A stretch of 7,867 nt of DNA from Victivallales bacterium (GTDB taxonomy: Bacteria; Verrucomicrobiota; Lentisphaeria; Oligosphaerales; Oligosphaeraceae), in the NCBI GenBank assembly GCA_900771165.1, contig CAAGMX010000475.1, forward strand, positions 1 to 7,867, read 5' to 3'. Under the pieces are notes generated by a model, which saw only the letters and a list, made by a program, of their open reading frames with translations, was not told the origin of the DNA and ran no database searches. A program made the position numbers and the translations under genes. This document shows, one piece after another, positions 1 through 5,654 of the stretch; the stretch's first letter is position 1; each line of letters starts with the position of its first letter.

Positions 1-85
1 AACGCCTGCCCATGATGGACCATTTTGGGGAAAATCCTACCCCCCGGCAAGGCCCAAAATAGAATCCGAACACCCCCGGGGGCGG

Positions 86-970
86 TTACGGTTTGGCCTC
101 CAGGGTGGTCCAGGCGCCTACGGGGCAGGTGAGGGAGGGGTGGTGGTGGCCCAGGGGATATCCGGTCACCACGGGACCGGGGACCCATTGGGCCGCTTCC
201 CGGAAGATTTCGGGGAGATAGTGGGCATCTTCCCCCTGGGAGAATTGTCCCAGGATCAGTCCCGCCAGGCGTTTCAGGATCCCCGCGGAGCGGAGCTGCA
301 CCAGCATCCTTTCGATGGCATGGGCTGGCTCGTGAACATCTTCCAGGAGCAGAATGGCGCCCTGGAGATCTGGCTGGAAGGGGGTCCCCAGCAGGGAGAT
401 GAGCATGGTGAGGTTGACAGGGAGGACGGGGCCCCGTGCGGTGCCCGGCCGCAGGGTTTCCAGGGTAAAGCCGGGGGAGGTCAGTTTCCATTCTCCCCGA
501 AGGGTCCGGAGGAAGGAATCCGTTTCCGCCGCCAGGGCAAGGGAGTCTTCCTGGGCCCAGGTGGAGCAGATCATGGGACCGTGAAGCAGGCGCCGGCATC
601 CCTGGCTCCAGGCGGCCACCAGGAGGGCGGAGACGTCGCTATATCCGCAGAGGGCCTTCCCCGAAGCCTTAAGCCGGGGGAAATCCAGCTGTTCCAGAAG
701 CCGGGTGACGCCAAAGCCTCCCCGGGCAGCTACCAGGAGGTCGGTCTCCGGGGCGTCCAGCAGGGCGTGGAACTGAGCGCACCGGAGGGCATCGTTCCCT
801 GCCAGCCGCCGAGGCCCCCCCACGGTCTGACAGGCGCAGCGGAGGGGGACGCCGCCCAGCACCCGGGCCAGCCGGGCGCATCCCCGGGCCAGCAGGGGCG
901 CCGAAGGGGCGTTGGAGAGGGAAAAGACTCCCACCCCCCGGACTTCCATGGGAAATGCTGCGCCTTTCAT
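86..970 (-). CDS. ldcA: LD-carboxypeptidase (muramoyltetrapeptide carboxypeptidase), peptidase family S66
   Basis: The 294-residue product matches the S66 serine peptidases. These remove the terminal D-Ala from murein tetrapeptides during cell-wall recycling in the cytoplasm; relatives (MccF) cleave microcin C. Visible family landmarks are the RGGFG loop (83-87), the nucleophile segment GYSDVSALL with Ser111, the LLLEDVHEP segment with catalytic Glu210, and GYPLGHHHP with the likely catalytic His275. Length is usual for the family (about 300). The N-terminal strand VGVFSLSNAPSAP stands where relatives have a VAPSSP-type segment. The first ATG (970) has only a weak AGG upstream. An internal ATG at 949 (Met8) gives an N-terminus closer to the family and is a fair alternative. 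The gene lies 39 bp after pyrB on the same strand, so co-transcription is likely. The exact peptide substrate is inferred; MccF-like detoxification cannot be excluded. Confidence 0.85.
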   Translation of the reverse strand: MKGAAFPMEVRGVGVFSLSNAPSAPLLARGCARLARVLGGVPLRCACQTVGGPRRLAGNDALRCAQFHALLDAPETDLLVAARGGFGVTRLLEQLDFPRLKASGKALCGYSDVSALLVAAWSQGCRRLLHGPMICSTWAQEDSLALAAETDSFLRTLRGEWKLTSPGFTLETLRPGTARGPVLPVNLTMLISLLGTPFQPDLQGAILLLEDVHEPAHAIERMLVQLRSAGILKRLAGLILGQFSQGEDAHYLPEIFREAAQWVPGPVVTGYPLGHHHPSLTCPVGAWTTLEAKP

Positions 971-1009
971 TGCCGTTGCCTGGGGAAATCCCCCCTCTTC
1001 CGGCAGAAA

Positions 1010-2104
1010 CTACCGGTTGTTTAGCATGTAATACTGGGTGATTTCCTGGTCCCGGCAGAAGATGGTGGCGATGAGCGCCGCCCGGATCCACATGCCGTTG
1101 CGCTCCTGGCGCCAGTAGACGGCCCGGGGATCGTCGTCGCAGTCGGTGGAGATTTCCAGGCGCCGGGGGAGAGGATGCATGATCACGCCCTTGGGGGAGA
1201 GGCGCCGCAGGTCGTCCCCGGTGAAATAGTAGTCTTCCTGGTGGTATCCCCGGGAGCTTTCGCCGGGTTTGGTGTCCCATTCGTCCTGGAGTCTGGTCAT
1301 GTAGACGGCATCGGCCTCGGGAATCTTGCCCTTGAAGTCGTTGGTGACCTCGTATTCCACGCCGGCGTCCCGGAGCTGCTGGAGGATGTCCTCGCCGATC
1401 TGGAGGGCATCGGGGGCGGCGAAGATCTGCTTCACATGGCGATACTGCTGGAGGAGTCCGGAGAGGGAGCGGACGGTGCGTCCCCGGGCCAGATCGCCGC
1501 AGAAGAGGACGGTTTTGCCATCGATTCCACCCTGGCGTTCAAAGGAGCGCTGGAGGGTGTAGATGTCCAGGAGTGCCTGGGTGGGATGCTGGTCCTTTCC
1601 GCTGCCGGCATTGATGATGGGGACGGGGCGTTCGGTGCGGGAGATCATCCAGGCCATCTTTTCGGCGAATCCCTGGGCGGGGGTCCGCATGATGATCAGG
1701 TCGAAGAAGCTGCTGAAGGTGCGGATGGTGTCTTCCTTGGTCTCGCCCTTCATCTCGCTGGAGATGGAGGGATCCCGGACCTCTGCGGGGCTGAATCCCA
1801 GGATCTGGCAGGCGGAGAAGAAGGAGAGGAAGGTTCGGGTGCTGGGCTGGGTGAAGTAGAGCATGGCCCGCTTGTTCCGCATCAGGCTGGAGAGGAAGTC
1901 GCTTCCCACCTTGTTCTTGGCAATGCGGCGGATCCGGGTGGACAGGTCGCACAGGCTGTCCAGGGATTCCCGGTCGAACTGCTGGGCGATGACGCAATGG
2001 TAGGGACGCCCGCTGGACTGGCGGAAATAGGGGGCGCGCTGGGTAAGGGGCAGGCGCTCAAAGTCCTCCCAGGCCAGTTCTTCCATCATTCTACGCTGTG
2101 TCAT
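1010..2104 (-). CDS. pyrB: Aspartate carbamoyltransferase catalytic chain, long form
   Basis: The 364-residue enzyme joins carbamoyl phosphate to L-aspartate, the first committed step of pyrimidine synthesis. Visible motifs in order: carbamoyl-phosphate loop PSTRT (87-91), the 80s loop SSEMKGET with Lys119, IIMR (Arg140), HPTQ (173-176), GDLARGRT with Arg209 (like E. coli Arg167), MTRLQ (270-273, aspartate binding) and HPLPR (310-314). These separate it from ornithine transcarbamylase. It is about 50 residues longer than E. coli PyrB, mostly an N-terminal extension of roughly 35 residues. AAGGAG lies 7 nt before the ATG at 2104, fixing the start. The loop reads FTQPSTRTFLSFF: the glutamate just before the PSTRT loop (E. 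coli Glu50) is Gln86, and the usual STRTR arginine is Phe92. From memory, PVC-group enzymes look like this. No pyrI regulatory chain is present in the window. It lies 75 bp after argF. Confidence 0.93.
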   Translation of the reverse strand: MTQRRMMEELAWEDFERLPLTQRAPYFRQSSGRPYHCVIAQQFDRESLDSLCDLSTRIRRIAKNKVGSDFLSSLMRNKRAMLYFTQPSTRTFLSFFSACQILGFSPAEVRDPSISSEMKGETKEDTIRTFSSFFDLIIMRTPAQGFAEKMAWMISRTERPVPIINAGSGKDQHPTQALLDIYTLQRSFERQGGIDGKTVLFCGDLARGRTVRSLSGLLQQYRHVKQIFAAPDALQIGEDILQQLRDAGVEYEVTNDFKGKIPEADAVYMTRLQDEWDTKPGESSRGYHQEDYYFTGDDLRRLSPKGVIMHPLPRRLEISTDCDDDPRAVYWRQERNGMWIRAALIATIFCRDQEITQYYMLNNR

Positions 2105-2179
2105 GATTCGGCTCCTTGTGGGGTTCTCAGGGGTGGGAAGGGAAGGGCGGGGTTCCTCGGGGCAGATCTTCTCTCCGCC

Positions 2180-3178
2180 CTAGGCCAGGGAGGCCACAAT
2201 CATGGCCTTGATGGTGTGGAGCCGGTTCTCCGCTTCGTCGAAAACCTTGGAGAAGGGCGCCTCAAAGACCTCGTCGCTGACCTCCATGGCTCCGTAGTCC
2301 CGGGAGACTTCGGTGTTGGCGTCGTGGAAGGCGGGGAGGCAGTGGAGGAAGATGACCCGGCCGGATTCCAGGTTTCCGGTGTTCCGCACCATATCCATGT
2401 TGATCTGGAAGGGCCGGAGCAGGGCCAGCCGCTGCTGGAAGAGAGCCTCTTCTCCCATGGAGACCCACACGTCGGTGTAGAGGATGTTGGCGCCCTTGAC
2501 GCCTTCCACCGGGTCATGGGAGACCTGGATGGTGCAGCCGTTGCGCTGGGCGCATTCCCGGGCCATGGCCAGGATTTCCGGGCTGGGGGACAGCTCCTGG
2601 GGGCAGACATCCACAAAGTCCATGCCCACTTTGGCGCAACCCACCATCAGGGAGCTGGCCACGTTGTTCCGCCCGTCTCCCACGTAGGCCATCTTCAGCC
2701 CCTTCAGAGCCCCCAGATGCTCCTGGATGGTGAGGAAATCCGCCAGCACCTGGGAGGGATGCCACTCGTCGGTGAGGCCATTCCACACGGGAATCCCACT
2801 GTATTCGGCCAGATCCTCCACAACTTTCTGGGAGAATCCCCGGAACATGATGCCGTCAAACATTCTTCCCAGCACCCGGGCGGAGTCCTTGACGGATTCC
2901 TTCTTCCCAAAGTGCAGGTCGTGGGCATTGAGATATTCGGTGTAGCCTCCCTCGTCGTGGACACCGCAGACGGTGGCGCAGTGGGTCCGGGTTGAGCTCT
3001 TCTGGAAAATCAGGGCAATGTTCTTCCGGTAGAGCAGGGCATCCTTCAGGTTGGCTCCCGTCTTCTTCCGCTCCTTGAGCTCTGCCGCCAGGGACACCAG
3101 CCCAAGAAGCTGTTCGTCTGTGAGGTCCAGAAGCCGGAGGATGCTTTTGCCATGCAGGCCAAGTTTCGCTAGGTCCAT
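2180..3178 (-). CDS. argF: Ornithine carbamoyltransferase
   Basis: The 332-residue enzyme forms citrulline from ornithine and carbamoyl phosphate in arginine synthesis. Family motifs are the carbamoyl-phosphate loop SSTRT (61-65), KKESVKD followed by RVLGRMFDGI, NGLTDEWHPSQ (133-143), DGRNN (168-172), the ornithine-binding DVWVSMGEE (236-244), HCLPAFHD (279-286) and ENRLHT (317-322). Length equals that of E. coli ArgI/ArgF. The start at ATG 3178 is preceded by AAAGGA about 11 nt upstream. The open frame continues upstream to 3406, but that part does not resemble the family and is not included. Oddities: the usual STRTRxSFE reads STRTHCATV here, losing the Arg, Phe and Glu, and HPTQ is HPSQ. 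Both lie near the active site and are encoded without frame disturbance. A catabolic (ArcB) role is possible, but no arcA or arcC is seen, and the neighbouring pyrB suggests biosynthesis. Confidence 0.94.
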   Translation of the reverse strand: MDLAKLGLHGKSILRLLDLTDEQLLGLVSLAAELKERKKTGANLKDALLYRKNIALIFQKSSTRTHCATVCGVHDEGGYTEYLNAHDLHFGKKESVKDSARVLGRMFDGIMFRGFSQKVVEDLAEYSGIPVWNGLTDEWHPSQVLADFLTIQEHLGALKGLKMAYVGDGRNNVASSLMVGCAKVGMDFVDVCPQELSPSPEILAMARECAQRNGCTIQVSHDPVEGVKGANILYTDVWVSMGEEALFQQRLALLRPFQINMDMVRNTGNLESGRVIFLHCLPAFHDANTEVSRDYGAMEVSDEVFEAPFSKVFDEAENRLHTIKAMIVASLA

Positions 3179-3271
3179 ATTCGGAGGGTTCCTTTGGGTA
3201 TGGGGTGTGTTTTGGGGTCTGTTTCGGTGATTTGCCTCAATATATTCCCCCTGCTCCCGCCCCTGGCCCCC

Positions 3272-3300
3272 GTTATCTTGTACATATGGATTTCTGTCGC
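3272..3300 (-). promoter_or_regulatory. Possible argF promoter
   Basis: On the minus strand GCGACA (3300-3295) and GATAAC (3277-3272) are separated by exactly 17 nt, each matching 4 of 6 consensus bases. Transcription would start near 3265, giving a leader of about 87 nt before argF. This is a weak match in GC-rich DNA and only a suggestion. No recognisable arginine operator was found. Confidence 0.22.
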
Positions 3301-3764
3301 GCGCGTACGTAGGGGAGTTGTCTCTCTTCCGCCCCTGATGCTTCCCGCTTGCCAGCACCGGGAATCCCCGCCCCACATCCCCGCAGGATCTCCCGAATAG
3401 GGGCATCTCTCCTGCCCAAATCCCCCGAAAATCCAGGCCAGAGCACGCCTTTCTTCAGACAAAACCGGGCTATTCCAGCCTCCTGAATCACCCCGAATTC
3501 CCAATATCTAGTGTAGTATAGTAAATTCTGTTCTGGTATTTCGCCCCTTTGCCGAGAGGGGAGATAACCAGATAACTCTTTTCTATTGAAATCGATATCT
3601 CCTGGATCTTCTCCGCTGTTGCGAAAGCAGACATGTGTTTTTGCTTTATAGAATACTATACTAAACACAAAAGATTTAATTGTATCATAGAGGGAGTGCT
3701 CTTGGTGGCCTCTTCTGCCGATTCACTCTACTTTACTTTCCTACACCCAACTACATTCTACCAT

Positions 3765-3773
3765 ATTATACCA
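3765..3773 (-). promoter_or_regulatory. Extended -10 element (TGGTATAAT)
   Basis: The minus strand reads TGGTATAAT, a perfect TATAAT with the TG-N extension that can replace a -35 box. No convincing -35 lies 16-18 nt upstream. Transcription would run toward argF from about 3758, giving a leader of roughly 580 nt. It overlaps one degenerate member of the AGTATAGTA family, so a repeat-binding protein could control it. Confidence 0.35.
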
Positions 3774-3778
3774 CACTA

Positions 3779-3878
3779 CATAACGTTTCCCGTTGAAAAT
3801 GAGGGATGAAAAGTTGAGGAAGGAGAGGTTGCCGGCCGGAAATTAGAGTATAGTATGTTCCTGTTCATAACTTTTCCC
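3779..3878 (+). repeat. Two-copy direct repeat CATAAC-N-TTTCCC
   Basis: A 13-bp sequence, CATAAC then G or T then TTTCCC, occurs at 3779-3791 and 3866-3878, 87 bp apart and differing at one base. The second copy directly abuts the last AGTATAGTA block. Together they mark the winged-helix-proximal edge of the repeat region. Confidence 0.4.
3849..3854 (+). promoter_or_regulatory. Possible -10 box for the winged-helix/GTPase operon
   Basis: TATAGT within the last AGTATAGTA copy matches 5 of 6 bases of the -10 consensus. The nearest upstream -35-like sequence is TTGCCG (3829-3834), 14 nt away, which is short. If used, the leader before the winged-helix gene is about 165 nt, and the repeat-binding protein would occlude its own promoter. 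Confidence 0.25.
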
Positions 3879-4026
3879 CTGGTGGTTTTGCGGGAGACTT
3901 TGCCGCGTGTCATTGTCATAGCGAGGATTGGAGAGGAAGTCAGAGCGGAGCATTTTTCCTGGCGTGGGAGTCCTGCGGGGCTTATTTTCTGGGCGCTGGG
4001 AATGAGAATGTGGAGGAAGTGTGGTG

Positions 4027-4365
4027 ATGTCGGGTCAAGGAGAATTGTTTCTACAGCAGCTGGATCGTCTAGGCGAGGAGCACTTTTTGGTATTGCTGTG
4101 GGCGGCCATGAGTGCGGACAAGAATCGGAAGTACAACATCACCAACTGTTTTGACGACCTGAAGGCGGGGGGCATCACGCGGACGAAGCAGACAGCGGTA
4201 GCGGTGGTGGAGGCGATGCATTTGCTTTGTCTGATTGATGTGAAGGACGAGCGGAACCGGAAGAACATTTACCTGACGAACTTTGGGGGTCAGGCGCTGG
4301 CCAAGCTGGCGGAGAGTGGTCGTTTTCAGTCGAGGAAATCCCATTTTTTAGAGGAGACCTGTTAA
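4027..4365 (+). CDS. Small winged helix-turn-helix DNA-binding protein (TubR-like position)
   Basis: The product is 112 residues. After an N-terminal helix (FLVLLWAAMSA, 20-30) comes helix 2 (YNITNCFDDLKAGG, 36-49), then a likely recognition helix (TRTKQTAVAVVEAMHLLCLI, 51-70). A basic beta-hairpin wing follows (DVKDERNRKNIYLTNFG, 71-87), of the kind seen in MarR, PadR and ArsR folds, and then a closing helix (88-100). The start is ATG 4027, 9 nt after GGAGGA (4012-4017); GTG codons at 4021 and 4024 are less likely. Only 3 bp separate its stop from the next ATG, so it is translationally coupled to the tubulin-like GTPase. Size, fold and position match TubR, the centromere adaptor of TubZRC systems, and a repeat array lies upstream. 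Sequence identity to TubR was not tested. A plain autorepressor is the alternative. No cofactor-binding domain is present. Confidence 0.75.
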   Translation: MSGQGELFLQQLDRLGEEHFLVLLWAAMSADKNRKYNITNCFDDLKAGGITRTKQTAVAVVEAMHLLCLIDVKDERNRKNIYLTNFGGQALAKLAESGRFQSRKSHFLEETC

Positions 4366-4368
4366 GAC

Positions 4369-5466
4369 ATGCAGAAGATCATAGGCATCGGCGGCGCCGG
4401 GAGCAAGATTGCCACCAAGCTGAGCCAGGACTCTGTCGTGGTGAATGTCAGCGAGGTGGAGTTAGGGAAAGTTTCGGCCCGGGAGAAGATCCAGGCGGTG
4501 TTGCGTGGCGGTGCCGGTGCGTACCGTGGCTGCCGGATGGATCCGGAGCTGGGGAACGAGGCATACGCCTCTGTGAGCCGTGAGCTGGAGAGCCGGATTC
4601 GCGGGGCTCTGGTGATTGCGGCCACCGGCGGCGGCACCGGCAACGGCATCACCAAAGGCGTGATGCGCTATCTGGTGGGACGCCAGGAGCAGATTCCTGT
4701 GGAGGAGAAGACCCTTTTTGCCCTGGTGCTGCCCTACGCCAAGCTGGAGTCCGCCGAGTTTGTGGAAAACACCTCCATGTTCCTCAACGATTCCGTGGCC
4801 CCCGCCATCGACAGCGGCAATACCGGCAACATCTTCATGTTCACCAACCGCCTGAAGTTCGAGAACCGGATTCCCGAGGACCACTTCAACCAGATGATCG
4901 TGGATTCCCTCCAGGACTTCCTGGCCATTCCCCGGAAAAATGCGGAACTGTGTCTGGTGGACGGACATGTGGACCAGGAGGACTTCGACCTCTTCCTCTC
5001 CAAGCCCTACTTCAACCACTTCACCTCCTTCACCTACGATCCCATGCAGGAGTTCGGCCGCCAGCTCCAGGATCACGGCAATCCCCTGCTGCTGCCTGCG
5101 GAGCAGTCCATCGAGGCCCTCTTCCTCATGGAAATTCCCGCCGGCGGGGACCAGACCGCCTTCTACAACCTGGTGGAATTCTTCAACCGCCAGGGTGTGA
5201 AGCCCATCTACAGCGTGGCGGAAAATCCTGCCCTGACGGCGCCCCGGGTCACCGTGGCCCAGCTCTACAGCCGGAAGCCCGCGGAATTGGTCCACGACTT
5301 CAACACCGTGGCGGACGAGCATGCCCAGACCAAGGTGAAGAAGACCATCAACCAGTTCGTGCAGCTGGAGCACCTGGAGGTGAACATGGCCGAGGAGGCC
5401 CGGAAGGTGAAGGCCACCGGACAGGATGACATCGTGGCCCTGCTGAAGCGCATCCACAAGATCTAA
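4369..5466 (+). CDS. Divergent tubulin/FtsZ-superfamily GTPase (TubZ-like)
   Basis: The 365-residue protein shows the nucleotide-binding loops of the tubulin/FtsZ fold in order. T1 is IGIGGAGSK (5-13). The T3-like loop RGGAGAYRGCRMDPELG (46-62) resembles the FtsZ GLGAGANPEIG loop. The signature T4 loop is ATGGGTGNG (85-93). FMFTNR (156-161) leads to the core helix DHFNQMIVDSLQDFLA (171-186), whose Asn174 is the likely guanine contact. The T7 loop HVDQED (200-205) aligns with FtsZ NxDxxD, keeping both acidic catalytic residues but replacing Asn by His. The family hydrolyses GTP on polymerisation into cytoplasmic filaments. There is no N-terminal extension, and the C-terminus is a short, basic amphipathic segment (VALLKRIHKI) that could bind a partner. 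The length resembles an FtsZ core and is shorter than plasmid TubZ. GAGGAG (4351-4356) lies 12 nt before the ATG. It is too divergent to be the division FtsZ. TubZ-like is inferred from the gene order. Confidence 0.78.
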   Translation: MQKIIGIGGAGSKIATKLSQDSVVVNVSEVELGKVSAREKIQAVLRGGAGAYRGCRMDPELGNEAYASVSRELESRIRGALVIAATGGGTGNGITKGVMRYLVGRQEQIPVEEKTLFALVLPYAKLESAEFVENTSMFLNDSVAPAIDSGNTGNIFMFTNRLKFENRIPEDHFNQMIVDSLQDFLAIPRKNAELCLVDGHVDQEDFDLFLSKPYFNHFTSFTYDPMQEFGRQLQDHGNPLLLPAEQSIEALFLMEIPAGGDQTAFYNLVEFFNRQGVKPIYSVAENPALTAPRVTVAQLYSRKPAELVHDFNTVADEHAQTKVKKTINQFVQLEHLEVNMAEEARKVKATGQDDIVALLKRIHKI

Positions 5467-5492
5467 GGAAGGCCCTCCCTTCCTCCTCTTTT
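5467..5492 (+). terminator. Weak hairpin after the GTPase gene
   Basis: GGAAGG (5467-5472) pairs with CCTTCC (5478-5483) across a 5-nt loop, starting right at the stop codon. A pyrimidine-rich tail with TTTT follows. The stem is short and the T-run broken, so this may only attenuate transcription into the kinase gene. Confidence 0.3.
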
Positions 5493-5511
5493 CTCCTTCC
5501 CCTCCGGGGCG

Positions 5512-5533
5512 GTTATGGATAATTGTTTATAAC
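5512..5533 (+). promoter_or_regulatory. Palindromic operator-like site upstream of the kinase gene
   Basis: A 22-bp imperfect dyad has arms GTTAT (5512-5516) and ATAAC (5529-5533) around a central AATT; 16 of 22 positions are symmetric. It is AT-rich within GC-rich DNA and contains GATAAT and TATAAC, both 5-of-6 matches to a -10 box, though no good -35 is present. It could be a promoter-operator giving the kinase its own control, perhaps bound by the winged-helix protein. Confidence 0.35.
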
Positions 5534-5558
5534 GCCTTGGTGTGGAAGGAGTTACATT

Positions 5559-5654
5559 GTGATTCTACGAGAAAAAAGGGAAGACATGCCCTCTCCTGCC
5601 GGCAGGCGGAGCGGGGGGATGTCGGAAGAACCGTGTCTGCCAAACGATACCTGA
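5559..5654 (+). CDS. Possible 31-codon leader ORF overlapping the kinase start
   Basis: The strongest ribosome site in this gap, AAGGAG (5546-5551), stands 7 nt before GTG 5559. That codon opens a 31-residue frame (MILREKREDMPSPAG...) ending at TGA 5652-5654. It overlaps the kinase start at 5633 by 22 nt in another frame. Either it is a translated leader that couples kinase translation, or a one-base error or programmed slip, for instance at the six-G run 5613-5618, separates the real kinase N-terminus from its body. No homology is recognisable. Confidence 0.3.
   Translation: MILREKREDMPSPAGRRSGGMSEEPCLPNDT

Larger units (their letters stand above)
3514..3866. repeat. Interspersed AGTATAGTA repeat family (iteron-like)
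   Basis: The 9-mer AGTATAGTA occurs at 3515-3523 (plus), 3654-3662 (minus) and 3847-3855 (plus). Near matches are AGTAAAGTA at 3729-3737 (minus) and GGTATAATA at 3764-3772 (minus). The first and last copies share a longer block: AGTATAGTA, two variable bases, TTC, then TGTTC, with one extra base in the last copy (3515-3533 and 3847-3866). The 10-mer TAGTATAGTA is exact at 3514-3523 (plus) and 3654-3663 (minus). Each unit is itself a direct repeat of AGTA around a T. In the minus reading of 3728-3779, GTAG or a close variant recurs about every 7-13 bp. Such an array upstream of a small winged-helix gene is what an operator or tubC-like centromere would look like. The alternative is several unrelated -10-like elements in AT-rich DNA. 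Confidence 0.5.
3179..4026. other. Long divergent intergenic region with AT-rich core
   Basis: This 848-bp stretch separates the minus-strand argF cluster from the plus-strand winged-helix gene. The part next to argF (3179-3490) is ordinary GC-rich DNA. The core (about 3490-3870) is visibly AT-rich and holds the repeats and promoter-like elements listed separately. Open frames on either strand (for example 3273-3668 minus and 3855-4154 plus) lack ribosome sites, sensible composition or family features, so I see no gene here. The size, AT-richness and repeats fit a regulatory or centromere-like DNA site. Confidence 0.6.

Noticed and set aside
22..60. Inverted repeat ATTTTGGG / CCCAAAAT downstream of the LD-carboxypeptidase gene as a terminator
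   Set aside because: The 8-bp arms are 23 nt apart and no T-run follows on the minus strand. It may be a chance dyad.
140..1024. 294-codon plus-strand open frame opposite the LD-carboxypeptidase gene
   Set aside because: Low-complexity Gly/Pro/Gln-rich product without any domain. The minus-strand frame has all the S66 motifs.
1175..2995. 606-codon plus-strand open frame antisense to argF and pyrB
   Set aside because: It spans two well-identified enzymes and the gap between them, is low-complexity (Gly, Asp, Glu, His, Leu) and has no family features. It is a mirror of GC-rich codon use on the other strand.
3179..3406. N-terminal extension of argF upstream of ATG 3178
   Set aside because: The 76 extra residues do not resemble any OTCase N-terminus, and the ATG at 3178 gives the family length with a ribosome site.
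3544..3561. CCCCT / AGGGG hairpin in the intergenic region
   Set aside because: Only 5 bp with an 8-nt loop and no T-tail; not enough to call a terminator.
3563..3576. GATAAC direct repeat (two copies, 8 bp apart)
   Set aside because: Too short, and not found in the same arrangement elsewhere in the region.
3273..3668. 131-codon minus-strand frame in the intergenic region
   Set aside because: GTG start within a repeat copy, no ribosome site, no domain, composition unlike the flanking genes.
3728..3779. CRISPR-like array suggested by regularly recurring GTAG
   Set aside because: The repeated unit is only 4-9 bp with irregular spacing; it has no CRISPR repeat length or spacers.
3855..4154. 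99-codon plus-strand frame overlapping the winged-helix gene
   Set aside because: It overlaps the clearly better winged-helix frame, and its only start lies in the last AGTATAGTA repeat without a ribosome site.
4462..5457. 331-codon minus-strand frame opposite the GTPase gene
   Set aside because: Antisense composition artefact with no recognisable domain.
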